Shown: positions 31,885 to 42,625, numbered from the stretch's first letter. The stretch is 64,000 nucleotides of DNA from Meconema thalassinum (GCA_946902985.2 OX336388.2:227810467-227874466); one strand, 5' to 3'. Numbers and translations are program-made. Notes: generated by a model from the sequence alone, not told the origin.

Positions 31885-32062
31885 TGTCCGACATGTTGGA
31901 TTTTGAGTGCATGTGCGAAGCTATCCTTACCTAATTGGTCAATGAATGAGCTCTGACTGGTTGGAGAAACTGTATCATAATGAAACGTAGTACTTTAATG
32001 ACCCCAATCCTGATAGAGTTTACTGACATAATCATTTACATTTCGACATCGTCGAACATAAA
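31885..32062 (+). repeat. Repeat E, second part
   Basis: CTATCCTTACCTAATTGGTC, GAGCTCTGACTGGTTGGAGA, AACTGTATCATAATGA and TTTCGACATCGTCGAACATA match the 36.1-kb copy in reverse. Confidence 0.7.
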
Positions 32063-32249
32063 AAATACATTTGAAGTTGTTAGGCAAAGATAACAAGCTA
32101 ATGAAGGTCCCAATGAAGGACCGAAAACATGTTCCAATAAAGGAGAGAGCATATTGAGTATTAGCAGGTGGCAACAGTTTAAAAGATAACGAAGTTAATA
32201 CGTAGAACCAAGCATTATCCAATATGGTTATTGTTAATACTACTAGCAT

Positions 32250-32738
32250 TTGCTAAAGAAAAATCCATCAAATTGTGTCTACCGTAACATTAGTCATATT
32301 ACGGATATTAAATGGCACAGCTATCAGCTGCAAGTTAATGGAGAGTTGCAGAATTTAAAGCCTGTTTGTGATGCTGCTCTGAAGACATCCACCAACTTCG
32401 ATGCTTTGGAGGAATGGAAAGGCCGCTGTAAAAACTCCACTGACTTGCCCCTACATAACATCTTCAGAGGGGAAAAAATTGCTAGCGGATTCCAACTACC
32501 GCGTGCAACTTGGTCCAGACTGAACAGGATCAGGACAGGTCATGGAAGGTGCAGGGATTCCCTCTATAAGTGGAACTTTGTACCATCTCCAGAATGTGAT
32601 TGTGGAACCCCTCGCCAGACCATTCCCCACATTTTAAGCGAGTGTCAACTACGGGCTTATCCAGGTAGACTGGAAGACTTTCTATCACCAACAGCGGTGG
32701 CACTGCAGTGGGTTCAAAAGTTGGACATTCAGCTATAA
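32250..32738 (+). pseudogene. LINE C-terminal Cys/His region, open frame
   Basis: A 162-codon open frame with the end of a Jockey/CR1-like LINE polyprotein: GFQLPRATWSRLNRIRTGHG, RCRDSLYKWNF, CDCGTPRQTIPHILSEC (C-x-C-x8-H-x4-C), then VQKLDIQL just before the stop. This Cys/His module is found after the RT and may bind nucleic acid. The same module occurs at 40800 and 62770, so three relics of one family lie here. Everything upstream (endonuclease, RT) is missing, as expected for 5'-truncated insertion. The Met at 32250 is not a native start. Confidence 0.85.
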
Positions 32739-32854
32739 CGGATAACACTAATGCCTGGAGTGAATCAATGTTTTTTTTGTTATTGTGTATATATAGTATA
32801 TATTATGTATATAATTTCCTTGCCATACGCTAATAATATAATAATAGAATTAAA

Positions 32855-32940
32855 TTTATTGGCGGGGACAGAAATCGAACCCAGACCTACAAGGCAACAG
32901 TCAAGAATATTAGCCGCCACACCACAACGTGGCCTAAATT
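32855..32940 (-). mobile_element. tRNA-derived SINE head
   Basis: On the minus strand GGCCACGTTGTGGTGTGGCG, a variable middle and a B box GGGTTCGATTTC, then TGTCCCCGCCA give a tRNA-like layout of about 75 bp. Confidence 0.6.
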
Positions 32941-32964
32941 TAATAGTGCTTTTCATTACTTTCA

Positions 32965-33110
32965 ATTAGGGCTGGTACTTTTAATCGATTTATTTGAGTT
33001 TTCAAATCATCGATTATTCGTAGTAAAATAATCGATTAATTGCTGCAAAACAATTAATCGATTGGTCGAATTAGAGATTAATATTGTTTTGTCGGTTAAT
33101 CGATAGCCAA
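32965..33110 (+). mobile_element. Possible hAT-like terminus with ATCGATTA repeats
   Basis: AGGGCTGGTACTTTTAATCG is followed by five or more (A)ATCGATTA-type motifs in both orientations within 110 bp. A mirror-image end (ATCGATTATTACCAGCTC) is at 41885-41995. Such subterminal ATCGATTA clusters behind a GGGCTGGTA or GGGATG-like tip are seen in some hAT elements. Confidence 0.45.
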
Positions 33111-33212
33111 CAATTCGCTCCTTTCACCACGCTCTCACACAAGCAAATCAGAAATTTAATAAAATATAATATATTGTATTATACATTTTTAGCCTACTTT
33201 CCATGTTTTGTA

Positions 33213-34281
33213 ACAAGTAGTTTCGTGAAGAACTATACAGCCAATTTTCATATATCCTACTTAAGTCAATTGACTCTATCAACATACAAAATTTCAGTTT
33301 GATTGCTGTAATAGATTCGTAGATATTGAGATCCATCAAAATATTTCAGATGGTGGCCATATTGGATTGTTAAATGTATAGGCCATAGAGTCATGTACCA
33401 TTAAAGGAAAATTATTGCTTAGGTTCATTATTCAAACTTTCACATCGATCGCATGAAAACGACACAAGATATAAAAACTTAATTTTAAAATTCGCACAGC
33501 CGCCATCTTGAGGTTATGTAAACAATTGAACTAAATTAGATACCAGTGCATTACAATGTGTATAAACATTTGCTGTACCATGTTTCATTGCGTTTGGATC
33601 ATTAAATCGTGAGAAAGGTCTATTTAAAATTTTCAACAACGCTTGGCTGTCATGTCCGTTTTGTAGTTAACCGGTTTTTGAAAGCCTTATTGATGAACTT
33701 CCAGTAGTGCCCTTTATCTCCGCACTATTTTTCTGGGTGATACCGATAATAGTTTCAGAAATGTAGAATGCCGGTGAAATATTTCGCACAGCCGCCATCT
33801 TGAGGTTATGTAAACAGTTGAACGAAGTAGATGTCGGTGCATTACAATGTGTATAAACATATACTGTACCAAGTTTTATTGCGTTTGGTTGGTTAAATCG
33901 CGAGAAACGTCTATTTAAAAGTCGGAAATTCGCTTGGCTGCCATGTTGGTTTTGTAGTTATCAGGTTTTTAAAATTCACATAGGTGAACTTCTAGTAGTT
34001 CCCTTTATCACCGCAAAATATTCCAGGGTGATATCAATAATAGCTTCGGAGATATTGAATGCCGGTGAAATATTTCGCACAGTCGCCATGTTGGATTGGT
34101 GAGACGTAACACAATTTGAAGGGCACGGTCGGGGTCTTCCGGAATAGTGCTATGAACTTACCGAGTTTCATCGAAATCGCTCCAGCCGTTTAAAGTTGAA
34201 AGGAGGGACACACACACGCACACACACACGGACAAAAGGTGATCTCATAAGCCTATTTTTTTCATAAATGAAAATAGGCTA
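33213..34281 (-). mobile_element. RC-B inside the RC-A start hairpin
   Basis: A reverse RC-B from ACAAGTAGTTTCGTGAAGAA to AAAATAGGCTA. Joining its flanks (CATGTTTTGTA and AAAATGAGG) recreates the RC-A 5' hairpin. The insertion point is 23 bp from the RC-A tip, in opposite orientation. About 1070 bp, with ATGGCGG-type landmarks in reverse (GCCGCCAT). Confidence 0.9.
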
Positions 34282-34474
34282 AAAATGAGGAAAATGTAGA
34301 CTTATGAGATCGATCCGGGCACTGTCTGTCCTTCTGTCTGTCTGTCTGAGTGCCCCCCTCCCCCCCCCCCCCCCCCCCACCTTACCAACTCCTAAATGGC
34401 TACAGCTATCAACACCAAACTAGGTATGAGTAAAGACCTATATCTCCCGGTCATATTTTATAATGCCGCCATCT

Positions 34475-34878
34475 TTGTTGTTGTTGTTTGAGTCTTCAGT
34501 CTTTTGACTGGTTTGATGCAGCCCTCCATGCCTTCCTGTCTTGAGCTAATCGTTTCATCTCTACATAGCTACCACACCCTACTTCCGAGGCAATCTGTTT
34601 AACATATTCTGACCTTGGTCTACCCTTCTTTCCCTACTAACCTATATCTTCTCTTCATTAGCAGTCGCCAGAAACATCTCTCCTCTCCCACTCGTCTTAA
34701 TACCTCTTCATTTGCCACCCTATCTACCCATCTGATCTTCATCATTCTCCTGTAACACCACATTTCAAATGCTTCAATTCTCCTCTTTTCTGCTGCACCA
34801 ATAGTGCAAGTTTCACTTCCATAGAGCGCCACGCTCCAGACAAAGGCTTTCAAAAATGACTTCCTAATACCTCTGCTA
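34475..34878 (-). pseudogene. RTE-like LINE 3' fragment
   Basis: The minus strand encodes KAFVWSVALYGSETCTIGAA, then EKRRIEAFEMWCYRRMMKIR and WVDRVANEEVLRRVGEER, the region after the RT palm in RTE-type LINEs (compare AFEMWIYRRILKISW in the 9.9-kb RTE). The 3' region contains GACTGGTTTGATGCAGCCCT in reverse and ends in (CAA)n at 34475-34488. It lies inside the RC-A copy and is 5' truncated. Confidence 0.85.
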
Positions 34879-35857
34879 AAAATTCACAACTGAAATTTGA
34901 GTCCTGTGTTGGATATCTCAGAAATTATGCATGCGAACTGTTCCAAAATTGGCAAACGCAGAAATAATAACATTTCAGATTAATTTTCGGGAGCCCATAC
35001 ATGATAGAGTTATCAACATGATTCAAAGCCTGCAGATAGGTCCAATATTTAAATGCATGTAACAACTATACTACCAATAGGATTTCAACCAAATTTCTTA
35101 TGTGCTTTGTGTACCATAACAGCTATGACTAAGCGTATTCTTGAGATCCAGGAGGGTTGACAACTGTTAATAAATGCTCTCCCTATTTCTTCATCCTAAT
35201 ACCAATATATCAGAAAGTATGCAAGCAAACAGCTCCTAACTCTGCACACGCATAGTACCTGATATTCTAGATTAATTTGGAGTGACTAATATTCATTGAC
35301 GCTGCCAACATGACTCTAAGCCTGCTGATAGGTCCAATTTAAATGCATGTAACTTCTATACTAACAAATAGAGTTCAACCAAATTTCCTATGTGGTTTGT
35401 GTACCATAACAGACATAACTATGCATATTCTTAAAAGCCATCTGGGCTGCCAACTGTTAATAAGTGCTCTCTTTATGTTTATCCTAATTCCCATGTATCA
35501 GAAGTATGCATTCCAACAAATCTAAACTTTGCACCCATATAGTACCTGACATTCTAGATTAATTTGGAATAGCTGATATATGTCAGTGCTGCCAACATGA
35601 TTCTAAGCCTGCTGATAGGTCCTATTTTTAAATTCTTCTATATTAACAAATGGATTTCATACAAAATTGGGACAATAACTCATCATAATATATCATTTCA
35701 GATTAATTCTGAGCAACACATACATGACATTGTTGCCAATGCGCGCTAATAGATTCAATGTAACATTAATTCATTTCTGATATATTGATTAATCATTGGC
35801 ATGAATATTACATTTTAAGAAAAAATAGGTTCTTAATTTCGTCACGGAACTACCTGT

Positions 35858-36094
35858 TAAATAATGTACCTTCTTCGTAAAAATAGGCTAAAATAAAGTA
35901 AAGCAAAAATGTTCCCGTTTTATATTGTAAACATTGAACAAGAGTTCAAAATCGTTGCTGAAAATTCTTGGTTTTCTTTTATCGAACCCCTTCCCAATTT
36001 GATTGATGTTGGTCCTTCCACTGTCCTGACTCTTATTGGGTTATTGTTAACATAAACAAAGAAGGACTCTTTGTATATTCAGAAAAGAAAATAA
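35858..36094. other. Spacer, nothing recognised
   Basis: No repeat or coding signal recognised. Confidence 0.4.
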
Positions 36095-36483
36095 CATTTA
36101 TGTTCGACGATGTCGAAATACAAATATTATATGTCTGAAACCTGTATCATAATGGGGGTCATTTTAACACTATTTTTCATTATGAAAGAGTTTTTCCCAC
36201 CAATCAGAGCTCAAGAAACAGTTGCGTGACCAATTGGGTAAGGATAGCATCGCACCTGCCCTGACTTCCACGGCTTCCTATTTTAAAATTCACTGCGTGG
36301 CTTCTAGTGTCATAGTGGGGTATTTGAGGAGGCCATGGTATTCTTGCGTCCCATGCGCTCTGTTCAGTACATAAAACTGGCGAAATCTCGACATATATTC
36401 ATGAATATTTATGTTCGAACATAATATACAGTAGTTATACTGTAATTATCGTCGAACATAAACAGTCGTATGCAACTCGCCCA
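36095..36483 (-). repeat. Repeat E, long copy
   Basis: Colinear with 21560-21925: TTATGTTCGACGATGTCGAA, CACCAATCAGAGCTCAAGAA, CTGCGTGGCTTCTAGTGTCA, CCCATGCGCTCTGTTCAGTA, ATGTTCGAACATAATA and a final GTCGTATGCAACTCGCCC. Internal inverted TTCGAACAT motifs recur. Confidence 0.8.
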
Positions 36484-36492
36484 TAATGAATT

Positions 36493-36518
36493 GGGACCGA
36501 ACTCCATTCGGATAATCA
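36493..36518. mobile_element. Possible pogo-type terminal repeat, split
   Basis: GGGACCGAACTCCATTCGG and ATAATCA here, joined to AAAGTTCGGCTAATTGGA at 38041, resemble the terminal repeat at 40320-40398 (GTTCGGATAATTGGAGTTC). RC-B sits in the gap. Confidence 0.4.
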
Positions 36519-38040
36519 ACAAGTAGTTCCGTGAAGAACTATACTGCCTATTTTCATATATCCTACTTATGTTAATTGCCACCTCAACATACACAATTTC
36601 AGTTTGATTGCTGTAATAGATTCGTAGATATTGAGAACCGACTAAATATTTCGGATGGTCGCCATGTTGGATTTTATATATGTAGGTCCTAGAGTTATGT
36701 ACTGTTACATGCAGATTATTGTGAACGTGTAGTATTTCAACTTCAATCGCATAGTTAGAACACAAGAAAAAACAAGGAGATTAAAAAAAATTTCACAGCT
36801 GCCATCTTGAGGTTATGGAAACAATTGAAATAAATTAGATGCCAGTGGATTAACATTCGTATAAGGATTTATTGTACCAAGTTTCACTGCACGCGGATGG
36901 TTAAATTGCGAGAAACGTCCATGTGAATATTTATAATTCGCGTCACCGCCATGTTGGATTTGTGATCACCAGGTTATTTAAAGTCCTATAGGTGAACTTA
37001 AGTTCAAAGCCCCTATGAACATTAAAAAATGCAGTTTGATTGCTAAAATAGATTCGTAGATATTCAGTATCGTCTAAATATTTCGGTTGGTCGCCATGTT
37101 GGATTTTTAAATGTATAGGCCATAGAGTCATGTACCATTAAAGGAAAATTATTGCGTAGGTTCATTATTCAAACTTTCACTTCGATCGCATGACTACATC
37201 ACAATGAATAAAATCTTAATATTAAAATTCGCACTGCCACCATCTTGAGGTTATGTAAACAATTGAACTAAATTAGATACCAGTGGATTACAATGTGTAT
37301 AAATATTTCCTTGCCAGGTTTCAGTGCGCTTGGAACATTAAATCGCGAGAAAGGTCTATTTAAAATTTTCAAATTCGCTTGGCCGCCATGTTCGTTTTGT
37401 AGTTAACCGGTTTTTGAAAGTCTTATAGATGGACTTCCAGTAGTGCCTTTTATCTCCGTTCAAAATTTCAGGGTTTTACCGCTAATAGTTTCAGAGATAT
37501 AGAATGCCGGTGAAATATTTCGCACATCCGCCATCTTGTGATTATGTAAATAATTGAACGAAGTTAGATGTCGGTGCATTACAATGTATATAAACATATA
37601 CTGTACCAAGTTTCATTGCGTTTGGTTGGTCAAATCGCGAGGAACGTCTATTTAAAAGTCGCAAATTCGCTTGGCCGCCATGTTGGTTTTGTAGTTAACA
37701 GGTTTTCAAAAGTCACATAAGTGAACTTATAGTAGTTCCCTCTATCACCATAGAAAATTTCAGGGTAATATCGGTAATAGTTTCGGAGATATTGAATGCT
37801 GGTGAAAATATTTCGCACAGCCGCCATGTTGGATTGGTGAGTCGTAACAAAATTTGAAGGGCACGGTCGAGGTCGCCGGGAATAGTGCTATGAACTTTCC
37901 GAGTTTCATTGAAATCGCTCCAGCCGTTTAGAATGTATTAGGGGACACACACACACACGAATCACACACTCACACACGCGCACACACACGGACAAAAGGT
38001 GATCTCATAAGCCTATTTTTTCAAAATTGAAAATAGGCTA
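36519..38040 (-). mobile_element. RC-B element, complete
   Basis: A 1522-bp reverse RC-B from ACAAGTAGTTCCGTGAAGAA to AAAATAGGCTA, with GCCGCCAT or GCCACCAT landmarks about every 145 bp and a (CA)n tract near the 5' end (37945-37992). T|T-type placement between AATCA and AAAGTT. Confidence 0.88.
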
Positions 38041-38139
38041 AAAGTTCGGCTAATTGGATTTACATGCAGTACATGCTATAGGCTACATACATTTGTATTT
38101 TAAGGATTAAGTGCAAATTTTCGGTACTGTATGCATTTT

Positions 38140-39274
38140 TAGCCTACTTTTCATATTTTGCAAAAATGAGGAAAAAGTAGACTACTTATGAGTTCGATCT
38201 GGGGAAAAGTGTGTGTGTGTGTGTGTCAGTCTGTCTGTCTGTCTGGCTGTGTGTGTGTGTGTGCCCCCCCCCTATCAACTCCTAAACGGCTCGAGCAATC
38301 GAAACCAAATTTGGTATGAGTAAAAGATATACACCTGAATATCTCAAGCCCATATTTCTAAATGATATCAGTGCTACCGAATGTCGAAAACCCGCAATTG
38401 AAATTTGAGCTCCATGTTGGATATCTTGGAACGTATGCATGGGACTATTCCAAAATTGGCACACATATAGATAATAATATCTCAGTTTAATTTCCTGGAG
38501 GCCATACATGACAGTGTTGCCCACATGACTCTAAGCCTGCCGATAGGTCCAATTTGTAAATTCATATAACTTCTGTACTATCAATTGTTTATCAACCAAA
38601 TTTCGTATGTACTATATGTTCATAAACAGGTATGACTGAGCGTATTTTAAGAGCCTCCAGTGTTGCCAACTGTTAATAAATGTTCCCTCTATTTTTTTAA
38701 TCCAAATACCAATATATCAGAAAGTATGCAAGCTGACAGCTTTAAACTATGCACACGTGTAGTATCTGACATTTTAGATTGATTTTGATTAAGTTATATA
38801 CGTCAGTGCTACCAACATGATTATAAGCCTGCTAATAGGTCCAATTTTAAAATGCAAGTAACTTCTATACTAACAAATGGATTTCATTCAATATTGGCAC
38901 AACAAGAGATCATAATATTTCAGATTATTTCTGACCAACACATGCATGACATTGTTGCCAACATGATTTTACTCGCGCTGATAGATCCAATGTCTAACTG
39001 CATGTAACGTCCAGGCTATCCATTGGACTTCAACCAAATTTTGTATCCCGTATCTTAAGAGATGCAACTAAGAATATATTCAGTCACCAGGGCTACCAAC
39101 TGTTGTACTCTATTAGGCTACAATATACCAAGTATATTTCTAATTGAAATTTCGATATTACCAACTTAGCCTAATTTCGTCATTATTCTAGATATGTCCA
39201 TCTACATTATTCATTGGCGTGAATCGTAAATTTTAAGAAAAGTAGGCTCTTTAGTTCGTCACGGAACTACTTGT
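38140..39274 (+). mobile_element. RC-A element, shortened
   Basis: Starts TAGCCTACTTTTCATATTTT and ends GTTCGTCACGGAACTACTTGT. At 1135 bp it lacks about two 145-bp monomers compared with the 27.5-kb copy. The microsatellite is (GT)n with a short GTCT run. Confidence 0.88.
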
Positions 39275-39429
39275 TTAATTATGTAATTAAATGAAATGGC
39301 AACACTTTTACATGTTACATAGCTTACGAACTTACATGTGCTGTACAATAGCAGTAAATGATAGTCATTTTTTACTGAACATCTTGGTTACATTATTTAA
39401 TTGACTCATGGTGGTTCCGTATTGATATG
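39275..39429. other. Spacer, nothing recognised
   Basis: Short AT-rich spacer before the foldback. Confidence 0.4.
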
Positions 39430-39501
39430 CTCGAATAGTTCTAATAAGAATTGTACATCCGCCTGAATCAATACTATAAAGAAAATTATTTATTTAACTT
39501 G

Positions 39502-39556
39502 TTTTAGTACATGTTTCGAGGATTAATTGCATTTTATCCTCTTCATCAGCTAAAAA
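39502..39556 (-). ncRNA. Type I hammerhead ribozyme candidate
   Basis: On the minus strand the order is TTTTTAG (stem I), CTGATGA, stem II (GAGGAT, loop AAAATGCAATTA, ATCCTC), GAAA, CATG, TA, then CTAAAA (stem I). All conserved core bases are present, stems I (6 bp) and II (6 bp) pair perfectly, and the cleavage triplet is GTA. Stem III is only the palindrome CATG, too short for one molecule but able to pair between two copies, as in dimeric hammerheads of Penelope-like elements and retrozymes. Confidence 0.72.
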
Positions 39557-40057
39557 CATATTGAAAGAACAAAATAAAACGTAGCAGAGTAAAAAGATAC
39601 GTTATTAAACCTAATATGGTGCACCATATAATTTAGGTTGTAAGATCAGAATAAAATGAAATGAAACAATAGACAAATCATTTTCTAAATGTAACATTGT
39701 CCTAACCTCATACACCATATGCTTTGAACTAACCTCTCTTTACCAAGAGATCACTTTCCATCACGTCATGTTACTTGAAGCCGCTTTGATTTGAAACGGC
39801 TTAAAATTTATCTATAAGCATACAGGCTATTCATTAGTTATAGAGCTACACGGATTGGTGAAGTATTGGTATTCCAAATCTACCATTTCAAGCTTCAATA
39901 CGGAACTACTACTTGTCATGAGCAGCTGATCACCGTCACCATCTATTTCATTTCATTTTATTCTGATCTTATAACCTAAATTATATGGTGTACCATATTA
40001 GGTTTAATAACGTATCTTATTACTGTGCTACGTTTAATTTTGTTCTTTCAATATGTT

Positions 40058-40122
40058 TTTTTAGCTGATGAAGGGGATAAAATGTAATATATCCTCGAAA
40101 CTTGTAGGGTCTACTAAAAACG
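40058..40122 (+). ncRNA. Hammerhead ribozyme copy, damaged
   Basis: CTGATGA at 40065-40071, stem II and GAAA at 40097-40100 remain. One base change in stem II and about seven extra bases (TAGGGTC) between stem III and the stem I partner CTAAAA probably inactivate it. Confidence 0.6.
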
Positions 40123-40314
40123 AGTTAAAATTTAATTTTCTTTATAGTAATGGTTCAGGCGGATGTACAATTCTTATTAAGAACTATATTAGAACATCTT
40201 GCTCAAAGTAAGCTCATCATCCCAATCATGTTCGCACTACGCATACACTAGGTTCGTGGAGGGAAGGACAGTAGCGCGCGTATACAGAATCATTATTTTG
40301 GAATCGCAGCACGT

Positions 40315-40400
40315 TTCCGTCTTAATTTGTTTTTCTGAAAGCAATTCAGATAATCAGCGATTCGAATAGTCGTAGTTCGGATAATTGGAGTTCTACTGTA
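40315..40400 (-). mobile_element. pogo/Tigger-like terminal repeat
   Basis: Read in reverse this begins TACAGTAGAACTCCAATTATC and continues CGAACTACGACTATTCGAAT, similar to the CAGTAGAACCTCGATTATCC type ends of pogo-group DNA transposons next to TA. Only one end is seen. Confidence 0.55.
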
Positions 40401-40579
40401 CGAAGAAAAACAACTCTGAAAAACGTATGGTTGAAATATCGCAGTAATCCCCAACTGCCCATACACCAGTACTGTAATGCTAAGCATATGGTGAGATAGA
40501 AATCCAGAAATCCTCCATGGAAGCTGAGGGAGGAACTAATTTCGTCGAATTTGCTGCTGACAAGACCTAGAGTGCGTAC

Positions 40580-40765
40580 GTACTTACTTCGGCTTCTTAC
40601 TTCCTCAGCGCTATAGCCCAGGATGAGCTTTGGCCATCCTCACGATGGTTCTCCATCTCTTCTTTCCACTTTCTCCCACCATTTCTTGATTTACATAGTC
40701 TTCAGATCGCCCTCTACATCTTGGACCCAAGTCCTTCTTGGCCTTCCACGTTTCCTTATTCCTAC
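40580..40765 (-). pseudogene. RTE-type LINE C-terminal fragment
   Basis: The minus strand reads GIRKRGRPRRTWVQDVEGDL, then KKWWEKVERRDGE with stops between, matching the end of RTE-like LINE proteins (compare GRRGPGRRRITWMDNL in the 7-10 kb element). It is a dead fragment of about 60 codons abutting another LINE fragment. Confidence 0.7.
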
Positions 40766-40799
40766 CTGACTATCTGGGTTTAGTAACTGATCCCTGCCG

Positions 40800-41085
40800 A
40801 GAACCGTCTGGTTTCAGTTTACCGAGAAAGGTGGGGACATCATTGAACAGAGTTCGTACAAATCACGTACGCAGCAATTTCTGGCTGCACAAGTGGGGAA
40901 AAAGGCAATGCCCATTCTGCGACTGTGCCAATGTGCCTCAGCAGGTTGCCCTCGAGTGTCCAAAGAGGAGATTTGAAGGAACGATCCATCACCGACACAG
41001 TGCCTCCGATGATGCTGAATACCCTGGACACTGCGCTGTGAATGTTACGGTACCTACAATCTACTCTGTAAATATCTGTTAGTTT
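40800..41085 (+). pseudogene. LINE C-terminal Cys/His fragment
   Basis: GFSLPRKVGTSLNRVRTNHV, LHKWGKRQCPFCDCANVPQ, VALECPKRRFEGTIHH: the same C-terminal module as at 32.5 and 62.8 kb, with a short deletion removing the histidine line before VALEC. The frame stays open to 41082 but has no upstream domains. Confidence 0.78.
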
Positions 41086-41111
41086 TTAATTCTTTGCCTC
41101 AATATATCCCC

Positions 41112-41850
41112 TCAGGAGCTCACATCTAGTGGGACGTGGGGTGTCGACCACGGGACCCCAGGTGAGTAAGGCATTGCTTCCACTTACTTGTGCCGGGCTC
41201 CTCTCCGTCTTCTTCCCCGTCGATCTGTCTTGGTCAACTCTTGTTCTCTTCCGACCCAGACGGTATTAGGGTATCCGAGGCCTAGGGAGTCTCTTCCTTT
41301 CCCACCTTAATGGGCCTTTGCCTCATATTTCCTGATACCCTCCTTCTGCGAGGGGTCAGCCTTCTTTATTTTCATTTCATGTTACCTCCTGCCTTCTGCT
41401 CAAGGTCCTCAAGGAGGCAGGATGTATGTAACCCCACCAATTTTGGTGCACCCTGGATATTGCTACAACCTCAGGGGCTCACGGCTGGTGAGTTTGGGAG
41501 TTGGGGACCCCGAGGGATTCCTGAACTGGGTCCGTTTTTTCTCCTTTTCCACTGACTTTGGGCGGGCCCTCTCCTCTTTTCCTTTCCTATCTGCCTTTCA
41601 TGGCTCTCCTTCCTTCCAAGTCCCTGAATCCTCATTCTTCGAGGGTTGAGGGCAATTCTTTTCTTCCTGTCCTCTAATTGCCTTATCCTTAATTTGTTTA
41701 CCATTTCTTCTTCTAGTTTGTAAGTCTGTAGTTAGTATTAGTTATAGTTTTCATTCTCATCTCATCTTTCATTATCATCCAAACAATTAGGGGCCAAGAA
41801 CCTAGATGTTAGGGCCCTTAAAACAACAATTATCATCATTACCATCATCA
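41112..41850 (+). repeat. Repeat F, complete-looking copy
   Basis: A roughly 740-bp dispersed repeat. It begins near AGCTCACATCTAGTGGGACG, continues with CCTAGGGAGTCTCTTCC, GATACCCTCCTTCTGCGAGG, GAGGCAGGATGTATGTAACC, CACCCTGGATATTGCTAC and CCTCATTCTTCGAGGGTTGA. It ends AGGGGCCAAGAACCTAGATG, TTAGGGCCCTTAAAACAACA and an (ATC)n tail. The simple-repeat tail suggests a retroposon. The reverse copy at 46513-49062 stops at the same 5' site, so this may be a full-length SINE-like or LINE-derived unit. ORFs in it are not recognised. Confidence 0.75.
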
Positions 41851-41884
41851 ATGTGTCCCCATTTTGCCATACGAATAAATTAAT

Positions 41885-41995
41885 TAATTAATCGACTCTT
41901 TAGATGGCCGATTTATTGATTATTTTGTTAATCGAATGTACGATAAGTCGATTAGTCGATTTCTATTAAGTATATCGATTATTACCAGCTCAATA
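41885..41995 (-). mobile_element. Possible hAT-like terminus, mirror of 33.0 kb
   Basis: Clustered AATCGA/ATCGATTA motifs end in ATCGATTATTACCAGCTC, the reverse of the 32.97-kb tip GGGCTGGTA. One base differs in the tip; no 8-bp duplication is evident. Confidence 0.4.
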
Positions 41996-42617
41996 GTATC
42001 GATTAAGAACTGAAGAATAACTTACTTCTTGCCCATACTGTATCTTTACAACTCTATCATGTCAGTTAAAAGACATATTATTTCCTGCTTTGAAGCAGTG
42101 GTTGATAGATGAATGGACATTATTATTAATAAAGTAAATATGTGGTCATCTGATATTGGACAGCCTGTATCCCAGTAATCCCTGGGAACTAGGGATAATA
42201 GATGGAGAAGAGGGCAGAGAATGCGATGGATATCTTTTCCTTGGGATAAAGCACTAAAGCTTCAGCCGTGTCCATTGAGACGGTCGGTGTCTTCTACCAG
42301 AGTCTGATCCCATTTCCTCTCTATCTCTCTCGCTCTCTTGAAGCTTCTCTTGCCAGACTAGAGTCGATTGTTTCTCCTTGATTAATTCGTTTGGCGCAAG
42401 AAGCTACCACGGAGTCGCGTCATCCATTACTCCTGATGATACCGGCACGGCGATATTGCGTTGGGGATCAGCGGAACGATATAACAGAGTGGATCACCTC
42501 TATGTGACATTATTATGTTCAAAATACCAATATATTTCCATTAACCCTACAATACTAACATACGGCACGTAAAATTTACGTGTATGAATAATTTAACTGC
42601 TTAGAATTCCCTCTATA
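41996..42617. other. Unassigned
   Basis: No recognised feature; short frames have no domain similarity that I can see. Confidence 0.4.
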
Positions 42618-42625
42618 TCTGTCCC

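Larger units (their letters stand above)
33190..35857 (+). mobile_element. RC-A element with two nested insertions
   Basis: Starts TAGCCTACTTTCCATGTTTT, interrupted after 23 bp by RC-B (33213-34281), then resumes AAAATGAGGAAAATGTAGAC. A GTCT tract and a C run (34345-34379) follow. A LINE fragment (34475-34875) is inserted next, then the periodic body, and the end is TTCGTCACGGAACTACCTGT. It is more diverged than the 27.5- and 29.0-kb copies, so probably older. Confidence 0.85.
39430..40198. repeat. Foldback element with hammerhead motifs
   Basis: Arms of about 245 bp (39430-39675 and 39945-40198) are inverted copies: TAAGAATTGTACATCCGCCT, CTCTTCATCAGCTAAAAACA and ACCTAATATGGTGCACCATA read in reverse in the second arm. 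A 270-bp interior separates them. Each arm contains a hammerhead-like sequence. It may be a remnant of a Penelope-like element with inverted pseudo-LTRs; no RT or GIY-YIG coding is left. Confidence 0.85.
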
